NCBI GenBank assembly: GCA_005222125.1 | Contig: CP029202.1 | Span: 124,001 to 188,000, forward strand | Reading direction: 5' to 3' | DNA: 64,000 nt | DNA from: Spiroplasma melliferum | GTDB lineage: Bacteria > Bacillota_I > Bacilli_A > Mycoplasmatales > Mycoplasmataceae | In this document: positions 56,101 to 64,000 of the stretch, one piece after another | How positions within the stretch are numbered: the stretch's first letter is position 1 | Layout: each line of letters starts with the position of its first letter | Position numbers and translations under genes: made by a program | Notes under the pieces: generated by a model | What the model was told of the DNA's origin: nothing | The model's database searches: none | The model's input: the letters and a program-made list of their open reading frames with translations, nothing else

Positions 56101-57113
56101 TGAAAAAGTTTATATTTTTGTTAAAAAATTATTGTTATATTAGTGGTTCAATGATTTTGTTTAGTTTAATTGATTTATTATTTTGGATAATTTCATTAAA
56201 TTATACTGGTTTAGTATTCTGATTATTGTTTGCTTTGCAATGTGTTTATTTTGTATGATGAGTTTGAAAAAACATATTTTATCAGTTAAATGCGTTTAGG
56301 TTAGTAAATTTTGTTTGAGATAATCCATTATCAGTTATTATTGGTAAATTAGGAACTGGAAAAACTTTACTTTTAACTTATTTATCACAAACTATGAAAT
56401 TATTAACAGATAAAATTTATAGTAATTATCCGTTAGAAGATGAAAAAGTTAAAGTTTTAACATTTAAAAATTTAGATTTTACCGATAGAACAAAACCAGT
56501 TCCCCCTGATGATAGTTTAATTTTGTTTGATGAAAGTTATTTATATATTGACGGAACTAGTCCGCACGATGAGAAAAAGGTTCATAGTGGTAAAATTCCG
56601 TGAATTGTTTTAGCAAGACATTTTGGTAATCGTGCTTTGTTTACAGCTCAACGTGAGGGTATGATTTGAAATAATATCCGACAATTAGCAAGTGGTATTA
56701 TTATTCCAATTTCACTGAAAAAACCTATTGCTAAAAAAGGATTTAATTTTTTTAATCGATTCTTTATTATGCGAATTGGTATTTTTCAAGATATTACGGA
56801 TTATGAAATTTGAAAAACAAAATTAGTAGAACGAACAGCAGAAGGTAAACGAGCAAAACATAAATCGGATGTTGGGTTAGGAATTCGGTTTTTTAAAATA
56901 ATTATTCCGTTAGAATTTGCACAGAAATATGATAGTCAATGATTAAAGTTTGTGCGTGATTTAAAAAATGATGAAATAGTTAATTATAAAGAATATTATT
57001 GGTCAGAAATTATTAAATTGAGTGTTAAAGAGCGTTTAGAATTGTTTGATATTGATATTTTGAAAAAGAATTTAAAACTTAAAAAAGAAAAAGGAAGTGG
57101 TAAAAATGATTAA
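56100..57113 (+). CDS. Zot-like plectrovirus assembly ATPase
   Basis: The 337-aa protein has two N-terminal membrane helices (about residues 10-60). A cytoplasmic P-loop domain follows, with Walker A GKLGTGKT near 82-89, a Walker-B-like LILFDES near 138-144, and WIVLARHFGNRALFTAQ near 162-178. This is the pattern of the Zot/gpI assembly ATPases of filamentous phages, which extrude the virion through the membrane. The order (small coat proteins, then Zot, then more small membrane proteins) fits. It overlaps the next gene by 8 bp. Confidence 0.82.
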
Positions 57114-57504
57114 TTTATTATCAGAAAATAGTAATTGAGATAAGATTTTTAGTTTTATTTTTGATGTATTTTTGTTTATTTTTGATGTGATTTGAAATAC
57201 TAAATTGCCAATGACAAATACGACAATTGCTTATTTTATTATCTTTTTTATGGTTGTTAAGTTATCTATTTATGCAATTCACGGTACAAGAACTCAATAC
57301 AACGAATTAGGTTCAACAGTACAAACAGGTGTATCAAATATTTATTCTGCAACTGTTCGTGGAGTTTCAGATACTAAACAAGGTATGCAAAAACATATTA
57401 AAGAGCGTAAACAGTTTAAAATTAATCGTAATAAACAACAATTATCAAGTTTAGCAAAACAAGCAAAAACAAGAGAACAAGGATATCGGAGAGTGCATAA
57501 ATAA
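57106..57504 (+). CDS. Plectrovirus membrane protein, 132 aa
   Basis: It has two N-terminal hydrophobic segments (about residues 15-32 and 40-58) and a soluble, basic C-terminal half (from about 60) rich in Lys, Gln and Arg ([16 protein letters not shown]). It starts inside the end of the ATPase gene behind AAGGAAGTGGTAAAA. Its stop is fused to the next start (TAATG). Function is unknown; it may contact ssDNA or the coat during assembly. Confidence 0.65.
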
Positions 57505-57740
57505 TGATTAGATTAGTTTTATTAGTTGCGGCAATCGCTATTTTTGGAACAGGATTTATTACAGTCATTATAAATCAATTAACATCAGCAAAAAATATTA
57601 TTATGGATTTATATAATTCAGATACTTTTTTACTTTCTTTATTTGGTAAGATGGCAATTTTGTTTAGTCATCCGTTAATGTTAACGATATCAAGTTTATA
57701 TATAGTTGGGTTTATTGTTTCAAAAACATTGTATAGTTAG
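57504..57740 (+). CDS. Plectrovirus membrane protein, 78 aa
   Basis: Two membrane helices (residues about 3-24 and 52-72) with a polar loop. It starts at the TAATG overlap with the preceding gene, so it depends on coupled translation. It probably belongs to the minor coat/assembly set. Confidence 0.65.
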   Translation: MIRLVLLVAAIAIFGTGFITVIINQLTSAKNIIMDLYNSDTFLLSLFGKMAILFSHPLMLTISSLYIVGFIVSKTLYS

Positions 57741-57751
57741 GAGTTGAATTT

Positions 57752-58060
57752 ATGAAAAGTAATGTAGAAAATAAAAAACAAAAGAAACAAAATGGTTTAT
57801 TTATTTCTTGGGTTGATTTAATTTTGTATTTTATTATAAGTTTTTCATTAACACTTGTATGTATTTTAGATACAGTTTCAACTATTGATGAATTAAAAGA
57901 AAAATATGCTGGTATAAATGGTTATATAATTTATGGTTTATGATTTGATATATTATGATATATCTTAGTAATTCATTATTTTTATGGTTATTTATTTAAT
58001 CAAATTATTAAATTAATAAAAGAAAATAAAAAAGATAAGGTGGTAAAGAATAATGCGTAA
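57752..58060 (+). CDS. Plectrovirus membrane protein, 102 aa
   Basis: A Lys/Asn-rich N terminus precedes two membrane helices (about residues 20-42 and 64-85), and a Lys-rich C terminus follows. It starts behind TAGGAGTTGAATTT. The last 8 bp overlap the large ORF1-type gene. No family is recognised; its position just upstream of the adsorption-type protein suggests a virion-tip or membrane partner. Confidence 0.65.
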
Positions 58061-60266
58061 GTCATTATCTTTATTTGCGATATCTATTTTAGGAATTTTA
58101 GGTTTAATTATTCCATTTATTACTTTAACAGCATTTAAACCATTACATCAGCAGAATTATACTGTTAATCAACAAACAACGGGAATGGATGAAACCGATT
58201 TTATTAATACAATGTTTTTACGTAGTAGTTTTTTTGAAAATTGATCAGAAACAAATTACTTTATTAACCCTACTTTAAAAACATCACAATCATTAATTTA
58301 TAATGATAAATGATATTTAGATTTTTTAAAGGATAGTTATTCAACGGGAATTTCATTTGATAAGTCGAGTGATGAATTTATGGATTTATATAAAAATTGA
58401 GATACTTATATTAAACAATATAACATTGATAAATTTTATGATGTTGATAGAAAACAATTTTTAAAAGAACTAACAAATTTTTCTTATTCATTTGCTAATT
58501 ATTTTAATACTGTTGAAGTTATTAATAAATTAGAAAAAGGTGTTGATAATTTACAATTAGTTAATTTAAAATTTAAAAATTGAAATACTGTAAATGGTAC
58601 ATTTAATGATGAGTTTAATACGAGAAATAATAAATGATATATAATGTCTGCAAGAAAACCTAAGACCACTGATGATTGAAGAATGATTAAATTTAAAAAT
58701 AATGATATTGATAAACCATTTGGTAATGTATGAAATAATAGTGTTGCATTAGATAGTGAATGATATTCTGTTGCAGAATTATATAGATGAGACGGATTAT
58801 TAGAACCAATAACTTTACCATTAATTGATGTAAAAACTGGGAAGATTATTTTTTATACTGATAATGATTATCAAAATACTCGCTCTTTTTTACTAAAGTA
58901 TATTAATGCTATTGTACAAGAAAATATTCGAGTTCAGCAAGGTGGCAACCCTAATTATGATGATCTAAATTTAGGTAGTCAAAGAATAATTTTTGATTTT
59001 GAAATTATTAATAATATGGAAAAATTAGATTGAAAACCTGATGTTATTTTAACTAGAAAATCAATTTATCGAATGATTTTAACCATTGATGAGCATAAAA
59101 ATATTGTTGCTGGTAGTTTAGAATTAACACATCTTAAACAATATTGGGATGGTAATAATGCAAATAGTTATCGATATACTGATGATTTAGGGTTTTTATT
59201 TTCTTTTATGAAAGATAAAGAAGATATCTTTAATTTTAGTGCTGAAATTTATAACTATAATCAAAGTAGTTCGCCCAATACTAACAAATATGTTTTTGAG
59301 CAGATGAAAGGTCAAATTAATATTAATAAGTTTTTAAAAGCATTTTTTGCTCATGCATTGGTACCTGTGTTTCAAAATCGTAGTAATTTTATTGAAAGTG
59401 GTTATATTGATAATTTACAATATGATACTGTTTTAATTAATTTTTTTGGTTTAAAGTTAGTTAATTTTAGAAATGTATTAATTGATGAAAATAATACTAA
59501 TAAAAGTCAATTTGAAAAATTATTAAATAGTATGTTTACAGTTTCGCAGAACTTTTATAAGGATTATTTACGAACAATTTTTGACTTGGAAAATAATACT
59601 TATGTGCAAGGATATAATAAAAAATATGGTTTATTAGCGAATAATGGTTTTAAAATTTATCCTCGTTATTTTTATTTTTCTGATAAATACAATCAATTAG
59701 ATATTAAATTGCATTCAGCATTTAAAAATCGATTTTATAACACTAATTATGGTAATGTATTTAACTATGACTTTTCAGTTTCAAATAATTACAATATTAA
59801 TCAAAACGAGGGTTATGTTTTTGAAGGAAATTTAAAAAATAAATATGGTTTAAAATATAAGAAAATTGAAGAACAAAAAATTGGTTATAATGTCTTTGAA
59901 TTACAAGCCCAAAAAGAAAATGATATGTATCGTTATTATGATTTTAATTTTGGAATTTATAATTGACAAGAAATAAATAATGGTGGGTTATTTCCTGACG
60001 GGCAATGATGACAAGCACAATATGAAAGTTGTAGTTGATATAATTTAGCGTGCCATATAAAAAATGCTGCAATTTGAATTGTCAATAATATTCCTGGTGT
60101 AAAACAAGTTAATGAATTAGCGAGTGGAGTTGGGAAAATTTTTCAAACAATATATAGTTTTTTCAGTCAAACATTCGAAGTGTGAAAATTTAGTCCAGCA
60201 TTATATAATACAATAACAAATATATTTCTATTAATTATATTTATGAAATTTGTGCGATTAATATAA
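58053..60266 (+). CDS. Large plectrovirus ORF1-type protein (DUF3688-like), probable adsorption or minor coat protein
   Basis: This 737-aa protein begins with a signal peptide or membrane anchor (residues 6-28). It continues with a long soluble region rich in Asn, Tyr and Trp, and ends with a hydrophobic helix followed by KFVRLI (about 718-735). That layout is the one of pIII-type minor coat proteins that attach to the host. Residues 180-266 are the segment duplicated in the reverse-strand lipoprotein cassette. Many Trp codons are TGA. The start overlaps the previous gene. A terminator follows its stop. The role in adsorption is inferred from the architecture and plectrovirus family knowledge. 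Confidence 0.8.
58590..58850 (+). repeat. Arm A of a 261-bp inverted repeat (inside ORF1)
   Basis: This 261-bp stretch of the large phage gene recurs as the reverse complement at 60304-60564. I compared them base by base: 258 of 261 match and no gap is needed. All three differences lie in the last 13 bp. The repeat encodes residues 180-266 of the large protein. Confidence 0.95.
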
Positions 60267-60292
60267 AAAAGGACTTTTGTTAGTCCTTTTGT
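60266..60292. terminator. Terminator between ORF1 and the reverse lipoprotein cassette
   Basis: AAAAAGGACT and AGTCCTTTT form a 9-10 bp hairpin around a short loop with T tracts on both strands. It touches the ORF1 stop and contains the stop codon of the reverse-strand cassette, so it can serve both genes. Confidence 0.8.
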
Positions 60293-60727
60293 TCGTTTAA
60301 ATCAATAATTTTTCCAGTTTTTATATCAATTAATGGTAAAGTTATTGGTTCTAATAATCCGTCTCATCTATATAATTCTGCAACAGAATATCATTCACTA
60401 TCTAATGCAACACTATTATTTCATACATTACCAAATGGTTTATCAATATCATTATTTTTAAATTTAATCATTCTTCAATCATCAGTGGTCTTAGGTTTTC
60501 TTGCAGACATTATATATCATTTATTATTTCTCGTATTAAACTCATCATTAAATGTACCATTTACTATTTTTCAACTACTATTTTCTGGTGGTTGTTGTGG
60601 ATTTCAAGGTTCTGGTTTATTACCCCCCCCTGTTTTTATTATTATTTGGTTTTTCACAACTAATTAATGATGTTGTACTTATTGCTGTTAATCCGATTAC
60701 TCCTAAAATGCTAAGTCATTTTTTCAT
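60280..60727 (-). pseudogene. Lipoprotein gene with ORF1-derived domain, out of frame at a G8 tract (possibly phase variable)
   Basis: The ATG (60727) follows AAAGGAGAAGTAAAAT. The first 35 codons encode a lipoprotein leader (MKKWLSILGVIGLTAIS) with lipobox LISC and a short Asn/Lys linker. At a run of eight G (60623-60630, read as C on the plus strand) the frame shifts and stops at 60620. With 7 or 10 G it continues through a Pro/Asn/Gln linker (NKPEPWNPQQPPENSSW). It then enters the segment shared with the large phage protein and ends KTGKIIDLNEQKD: 148 residues with 7 G. In this copy it is off or dead. It is the only gene of the phage on this strand. Confidence 0.8.
60304..60564 (-). repeat. 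Arm B of the 261-bp inverted repeat (inside the lipoprotein cassette)
   Basis: Reverse complement of 58590-58850 with three mismatches. In the cassette it keeps the same reading frame as in the phage protein, so the copied part is a protein segment, not random DNA. In single-stranded phage DNA the two arms could form a hairpin of about 260 bp with a loop of 1.45 kb. Confidence 0.95.
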
Positions 60728-60758
60728 ATTTTACTTCTCCTTTATTAAAATTACTTGA

Positions 60759-60787
60759 ATGCTATAATTGATTTTATCATATATCAA
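60759..60787 (-). promoter_or_regulatory. Promoter candidate of the lipoprotein cassette
   Basis: On the minus strand TTGATA (60787-60782) and TAGCAT (60764-60759) are spaced by 17 bp, 32 bp before the ATG. The cassette therefore seems to have its own promoter, independent of the rightward phage transcripts. Confidence 0.45.
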
Positions 60788-60844
60788 TAATGTATTAAAT
60801 AATTTTAATATTAAATTTATATTAATGAAAGGTATATAAATGTT

Positions 60845-61813
60845 ATGTATAGTCATTTAAGTTTTATTGATAAGGTTAAATTGGAAAAATTATTATTATC
60901 AAAATTATTTTTAAAAAAGAATGGTGAAATAAATATTTCACAAATTGCTAAATGTTTGAACAGAAATCGTAGTACTATTTTGCGAGAAATTAAGCGTTTT
61001 AAAACTATTGATGAATATAGTGCTTATAAGTCAGATAAAATGTATTATGAGAAAAGAAAAAAGAATAATAAAAGATATAAGTTTACAGAAGAACAATTAA
61101 ATTTTATTAATATAAGATTTAGTGTTTATCGTGATTCTCCATCACAACTTATTCATCGTTATTTTATAAAGTTTGGTATTAAATTTCCTGTTTGTGTTAA
61201 AACATTGTATAAATGAATTTATTTGGGTTTTTATGGTTTTTTAAAACAGAATTTACGTCATCGTGGTAAAAAATATAAAACAAAAGGAAAATTTGATAAT
61301 CGTGGTAAATTAACTAATTTTAAATCAATATGAGATATTGAAAATAAAAAAACTAATGCTGGTTGATTTGAAATGGATACCGTAGTTGGCAAAGACCATC
61401 AATCTAGTAATTTAGTTTTAGTAGAACAATTAAGTAAAAATTACTTTGTAATGAAATTAAAAAATCATACTGCTAATGAAGTTGTAGAAAAGTTTAAAGA
61501 TATTGTTATAAGTAATAATTTAATTGGGAAAATTAAAGGAATAATAACCGATAGAGGAAAAGAATTTAGTAAATGAAGAGAATTAGAAATATTTGCTGAA
61601 ACACAAGTTTATTTTTGCGACCCTGGTAAACCTCAACAAAAACCACTAATTGAATATATGAATTCTGAACTTAGAGAATGATATCCTAAGGGAACTGATT
61701 TTAATAATGTTAGTCAACAAAAAATAAATTGAGTAGTTAATGTTATAAATGATAAATTAAGACCTTGTTTAAATTGAATAAGTGCAAAAGAAGTATTTTT
61801 ACAGAATTTTTAA
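60845..61813 (+). CDS. IS30-family-like transposase of the plectrovirus
   Basis: The 322-aa protein has an N-terminal helix-turn-helix (INISQIAKCLNRNRSTILREIKR near residues 28-50), a second helical DNA-binding region, and a DDE domain. The domain contains EMDTVVG near 176-182, ITDRGKEF near 238-245, and an Asn/Glu-containing third motif (LIEYMNSELREWYPKGTDF). SpV1-type phages carry such a transposase, which is thought to mediate their chromosomal integration. No terminal inverted repeats flank the gene itself. It ends just before the second phage copy. Confidence 0.9.
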
Positions 61814-61854
61814 AAAATTTATTACTTAACTTGTAAATTGTAATATGAAGCAGA

Positions 61855-61886
61855 AAAAAATCAACTTTGAAAGGAGTTGATTTTTT
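61855..61886 (+). repeat. Hairpin with ribosome site in its loop (copy 2)
   Basis: AAATCAACT (61858-61866) pairs with AGTTGATTT (61874-61883 region) and runs into T6. AAAGGAG, the ribosome site of the next ORF, lies in the loop and 3' arm. It may terminate the transposase transcript and also restrain translation of the 37-aa ORF. Confidence 0.7.
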
Positions 61887-61887
61887 A

Positions 61888-62001
61888 ATGGAAAGAAAAC
61901 ATTATTTTATTTTGCGGTCCTTAGTAACTAAGTATGGAAAAGATAATGTTATTAATACTGTTAATAAGATAGTAACTAATAATGTAAAAGAGAATGAATA
62001 A
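61888..62001 (+). CDS. Small plectrovirus protein, 37 aa (intact copy)
   Basis: MERKHYFILRSLV begins this basic 37-residue protein; it ends in VKENE. The ATG follows AAAGGAG, 12 bases upstream. It is the intact counterpart of the ATT-started frame at 54508. The two copies share most residues, so the protein seems to be selected. Function is unknown. Confidence 0.65.
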   Translation: MERKHYFILRSLVTKYGKDNVINTVNKIVTNNVKENE

Positions 62002-62080
62002 ATTATCCGCGTAATTTATTAGCGGTAATTTATTCAATATTGTTTATTTTGAGCGTAGCGAACACGCGAAGCGTGCCGCG
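61996..62080 (+). other. Origin-like region (copy 2)
   Basis: The same long hairpin as in copy 1, here with CCGC/GCGG in the stem. It is followed by the identical 30-bp GC-rich block (62051-62080). Compensating improvement of the stem and exact conservation of the block support a functional structure. Confidence 0.6.
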
Positions 62081-62109
62081 CAAGCTAAATTTCTAGGAGG
62101 AATTAAGTT

Positions 62110-62259
62110 ATGCCAGTATGGTTAACATGAATATTTAGTATTGTTATTATTTTAGGAATTCTTGCTTGAATTGGTCTATCGATTTATCAAAAAATTCGTC
62201 AAATTCAAGGAAAGAAAAAAGATAAAAAAGAAATTAAAAGTAAGGAGGATAAAGAATAA
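62110..62259 (+). CDS. Plectrovirus small membrane protein, 49 aa (copy 2)
   Basis: Homologue of the protein at 54729, with the same length, membrane helix and basic tail. It differs at about seven positions. The ATG follows TAGGAGGAATTAAGTT, and the stop overlaps the next start (TAATG). Confidence 0.75.
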
Positions 62260-62507
62260 TGTTAGGTATGTATTTAACAACAGCTGTTAATTTTCTAGCT
62301 GCAGATACTCCTACTATTTCAGGTGGAATGGATTCTATTTGAACTGGATTGGGTAATGCGATGATGAAAGTTAAAGACGCTGTTTATGCTGTATTACCAC
62401 AATTAATGACATTTCTTGGTGATGCTTGAATTATTTTAATTCCATTTGGAATTTGAGTAATTATTAAAATATTAAACTTTTTCCGTGTTATGGTTAAAGG
62501 ATTTTAA
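62259..62507 (+). CDS. Plectrovirus major coat protein candidate, 82 aa (copy 2)
   Basis: Homologue of the protein at 54878. The membrane helix and C-terminal FFRVMVKGF are unchanged; substitutions concentrate in the N-terminal third (for example AADTPTISGGMDS). This pattern, with a fixed helix and variable outer part, fits a coat protein whose N terminus is exposed on the virion. Confidence 0.75.
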
Positions 62508-62537
62508 TATTTATAATCGATCATATATCTTAGCTAT

Positions 62538-62985
62538 GGCACACTAGCTTTTATGTGAATTGAATAAATAATTTTGTTGTTTATTTTTGCACTATACACT
62601 GTCTACAAATTTATTTTTAAATAAATTTAATTATTTTGGTTATTATTGATAATGTTAACAAGATGAAAAATCCTGTTGTGGAAATAAATATGACTATATC
62701 GCCAATAGTAGTTACATTTATATTGTTTATTGTTCATAATATTGAGTCTATTATGAAAAATATTTTTTTAGTAGGATTTAATAGAAATAAGAATATTTCT
62801 ATTAAAGGTCATAATAATAACAGTTTTGAACCAAAAATTTTTATAATATTTTTTATAAATACACCTACTTTCTTTTAAAAACTTGTAGGCAGTATATAGT
62901 GTAAAAATATCAACTTAATTATAAACATATAATTTTATATTTTAATAGCTATTAGTTAAAACTAAGTAGTTATTTTTAGTGTGCC
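62538..62985. repeat. Inverted repeat arms after the coat genes (copy 2), enlarged by an insertion
   Basis: GGCACACT (62538-62545) and AGTGTGCC (62978-62985) correspond to the 81-bp structure in copy 1. Here they enclose 448 bp because an element with terminal inverted repeats sits between them. The inner hairpin near the right arm (CTATTAGTT/AACTAAGTAG) is still present. Apart from the element, the 597 bp between 62508 and 63104 hold no gene I would call. Confidence 0.65.
62584..62907. mobile_element. MITE-like element with imperfect terminal inverted repeats
   Basis: The ends are TTTTTGCACTATACACTGTC (then TACAAATTT) on the left and its near reverse complement on the right; 25 of 29 positions pair. 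The element is 324 bp. It contains only short hydrophobic frames on both strands, which I do not call as genes. It is absent from the matching place in copy 1, so it is an insertion. It may derive from an insertion sequence by deletion of its transposase. Confidence 0.65.
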
Positions 62986-63104
62986 TTAATTTTTGATTTT
63001 ATATATTTAACATTGTTATTACCAATGTTTATTACAATACATATACATTATTTAAGCATTAGATATAACAATGTTTGTTACAGTAAATGTTAAGGAGTAT
63101 TTAT

Positions 63105-63584
63105 ATGAAAAAAATTATAGATAGTATCGAACAAGTAATTTCAATTTGTGGTCAAGATTTTACAAAGTGGCCTAATAATATGGCACCTGATGTTTTAAAA
63201 GCAACTTATGAAATGTTAAAAGAATATCAAGAACGATTAAATCATCATGAAGTGGATGAAATATTTTCTGAAAGTGATCGTGAACAAATTTTAGAAAAAG
63301 TAAAAAGTTTTTATGAAAATAAACTTGCTGAAAAAGATAGAAAAATTGATTTGTTATTAACAGCAAATAAACAAATTACTTATTCTAGTAAAACTAGACA
63401 ATATAGTCAATTAAAGAAAAGTGATTTTGAATATTATTATGATTGTGAATATTGTGGTCGGTTATCTGAAGGACAAGAATGTGAAAAAGCCTATTATGAT
63501 AATGAATGTTTTAGATATCATGATGAAACACATATATTAATTGCTTTAAAAGATAATTCAAAATATAAAAATTTGGAGGAATAA
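63105..63584 (+). CDS. Plectrovirus hypothetical protein with Cys cluster, 159 aa
   Basis: The N-terminal 110 residues are helical and charged. A C-terminal region has CEYCGRLSEGQECEKAYYDN followed by a further Cys and two His, which could bind zinc. ATG 63105 follows AAGGAGTATTTAT; the ATG 18 bases upstream precedes that site. It replaces the 146-aa gene of copy 1, so the two phages carry different modules here. Function is unknown. Confidence 0.7.
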   Translation: MKKIIDSIEQVISICGQDFTKWPNNMAPDVLKATYEMLKEYQERLNHHEVDEIFSESDREQILEKVKSFYENKLAEKDRKIDLLLTANKQITYSSKTRQYSQLKKSDFEYYYDCEYCGRLSEGQECEKAYYDNECFRYHDETHILIALKDNSKYKNLEE

Positions 63585-63586
63585 TT

Positions 63587-63754
63587 ATGCAAGATTTATT
63601 AGATGTAATTAAAATGAAAATTAAAACTATGCAAGCTACTTTAATTCAATTAAATGAGTATGAAATTCATCATGAATCAATAAATATTATTCGAAAAGAA
63701 ATGAGTTTTTATCAACATATTGTAGAACAGTTAGAAAGTAATATTACGAAATAG
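63587..63754 (+). CDS. Small helical phage protein, 55 aa
   Basis: This is an all-helical charged peptide with heptad-like leucine and isoleucine spacing and two adjacent His. It starts behind TTGGAGGAATAATT, directly after the 159-aa gene. No family is recognised. It is probably cotranscribed with its neighbours. Confidence 0.6.
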   Translation: MQDLLDVIKMKIKTMQATLIQLNEYEIHHESINIIRKEMSFYQHIVEQLESNITK

Positions 63755-63779
63755 TTTATGTAATGGAGTGTGATTAATT

Positions 63780-63989
63780 ATGTCAGTTGTTAAAACATAT
63801 TTTTATAATCATATTTCAAGTCCAAAAGGAATTGCTTTATGTGTTTTATGCAACAGAATTTTAATAGATGAGGATATTGAAATATGTTTTTTAAATAATT
63901 GTGGTGATACTAATTTAGAATATCAAAAGGAATATTGTGATAATTGTCATTGAATTTTTCATCAAAAATTAAGAGAAAGGAAAAAATAA
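63780..63989 (+). CDS. Small Cys-rich phage protein, 69 aa
   Basis: Residues include CVLCN near 22-26 and CDNCHW near 54-59, with more Cys between, a zinc-ribbon-like arrangement of two CxxC pairs. The C terminus is basic (RERKK). Such small zinc ribbons often bind nucleic acid or act as adaptors. It starts behind TGGAGTGTGATTA and overlaps the next ATG (TAATG). Confidence 0.65.
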
Positions 63990-64000
63990 TGTTAGGAATT
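63989..64000 (+). CDS. Start of a further phage gene, cut by the window
   Basis: ATG 63989 overlaps the stop of the 69-aa gene. Only MLGI is visible, so nothing can be said about the product. The overlap continues the coupled-gene pattern of the phage. Confidence 0.4.

Larger units (their letters stand above)
54479..61857 (+). mobile_element. Integrated plectrovirus (SpV1-like) genome, first copy
   Basis: The unit runs from a hairpin at 54479 to the start of the second copy at about 61858, a length near 7.38 kb. Spiroplasma plectrovirus genomes are about 7-8 kb. Gene content fits: small coat-type membrane proteins, a Zot-like ATPase, a large DUF3688-type protein and an IS30-type transposase. 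All genes but one face right. The borders are defined by the start of the repeat, so the true left edge may lie a few bases to the left. It may be replication-competent, but a lost ATG in the first small ORF and the broken lipoprotein frame suggest some decay. Confidence 0.85.
61858..64000 (+). mobile_element. Second plectrovirus copy, tandem, partial in the window
   Basis: From 61858 the sequence repeats 54479 onwards: hairpin, 37-aa ORF, origin-like block, 49-aa and 82-aa proteins. The offset is about 7.38 kb. After the coat genes it diverges: a 324-bp inserted element, then other small genes. It is thus a related but different phage, not an exact duplication. The rest lies beyond the window. 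Confidence 0.85.

Noticed and set aside
60485-60758. Two overlapping forward frames opposite the lipoprotein cassette
   Set aside because: They are antisense shadows of the reverse-strand gene. The proline run in them is the G8 tract read backwards, and there are no ribosome sites.
62636-62878. 80-residue forward frame inside the inserted element
   Set aside because: It has no ribosome site and lies within a MITE-like insert. The complementary strand is also open, as expected from composition, and no motif is seen.

Overview
The window is a chromosome segment of a Spiroplasma, most likely of the citri clade. DNA is about 25-28% G+C. Almost every long gene reads through TGA codons, which encode Trp (genetic code 4). 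The genes are mollicute-typical: hprK, lgt, trxB, whiA, potABCD, a DnaB/DnaI primosome pair and several MKKLL-type lipoproteins. The right end carries plectrovirus (SpV1-like) DNA, a hallmark of S. citri and its relatives. I see no rRNA, tRNA or CRISPR array.

Layout of the host part. 1-5.8 kb: a gene tail, a zinc-type dehydrogenase that seems to lack its catalytic Cys, ftsY-ylxM-ymdB, a broken alpha/beta hydrolase, and metK behind a probable SAM (S-box) riboswitch. 5.9-12 kb: a HAD phosphatase, then a polyamine ABC operon (XRE-cupin regulator, potA, potB, fused potCD) with a palindromic operator candidate. 12-20 kb: comEC, holA, rpsT (reverse), rpiB, an MFS-like protein and nfu (reverse). 20-28.7 kb: prs, then a three-gene surface operon of two Pip/YhgE-like membrane proteins and a lipoprotein with three repeats. 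28.7-41.4 kb: uvrB-hprK-lgt-trxB, pgk, secA, whiA, an amino-acid permease, a Cys-less rhodanese (reverse) and tpiA. 41.4-54.5 kb: a spiralin-like lipoprotein, an ABC-F ATPase, a GIY-YIG protein, uvrA, folC with a folT-like ECF transporter, dnaB-dnaI behind a DnaA box, an RNA polymerase alpha-CTD-like domain behind a signal-like leader, and gapA. Glycolysis (pgk, tpiA, gapA), nucleotide-excision repair (uvrA, uvrB), primosome loading and envelope biogenesis (lgt, secA, ftsY) are thus represented in single-copy housekeeping form.

Right end, 54.48-64 kb: two head-to-tail plectrovirus copies. The first is a full unit of about 7.38 kb: a small ORF, a GC-rich origin-like structure, coat-type proteins, a Zot-like ATPase, small membrane proteins, a large DUF3688-type ORF1 protein, a lipoprotein cassette on the opposite strand, and an IS30-type transposase. 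The second copy repeats the first 0.65 kb. It then has a 324-bp element with terminal inverted repeats and a different set of small Cys-rich genes, and runs off the window.

The most striking observation is in the first copy. A 261-bp stretch of the large ORF1 gene (58590-58850) recurs in inverted orientation (60304-60564) with only three mismatches. There it forms the C-terminal half of a reverse-strand lipoprotein gene whose reading frame is interrupted at a run of eight G. The lipoprotein would be in frame with 7 or 10 G. It looks like a phase-variable surface lipoprotein carrying the same domain as the phage's probable adsorption protein, so superinfection exclusion or domain exchange by recombination are testable hypotheses.
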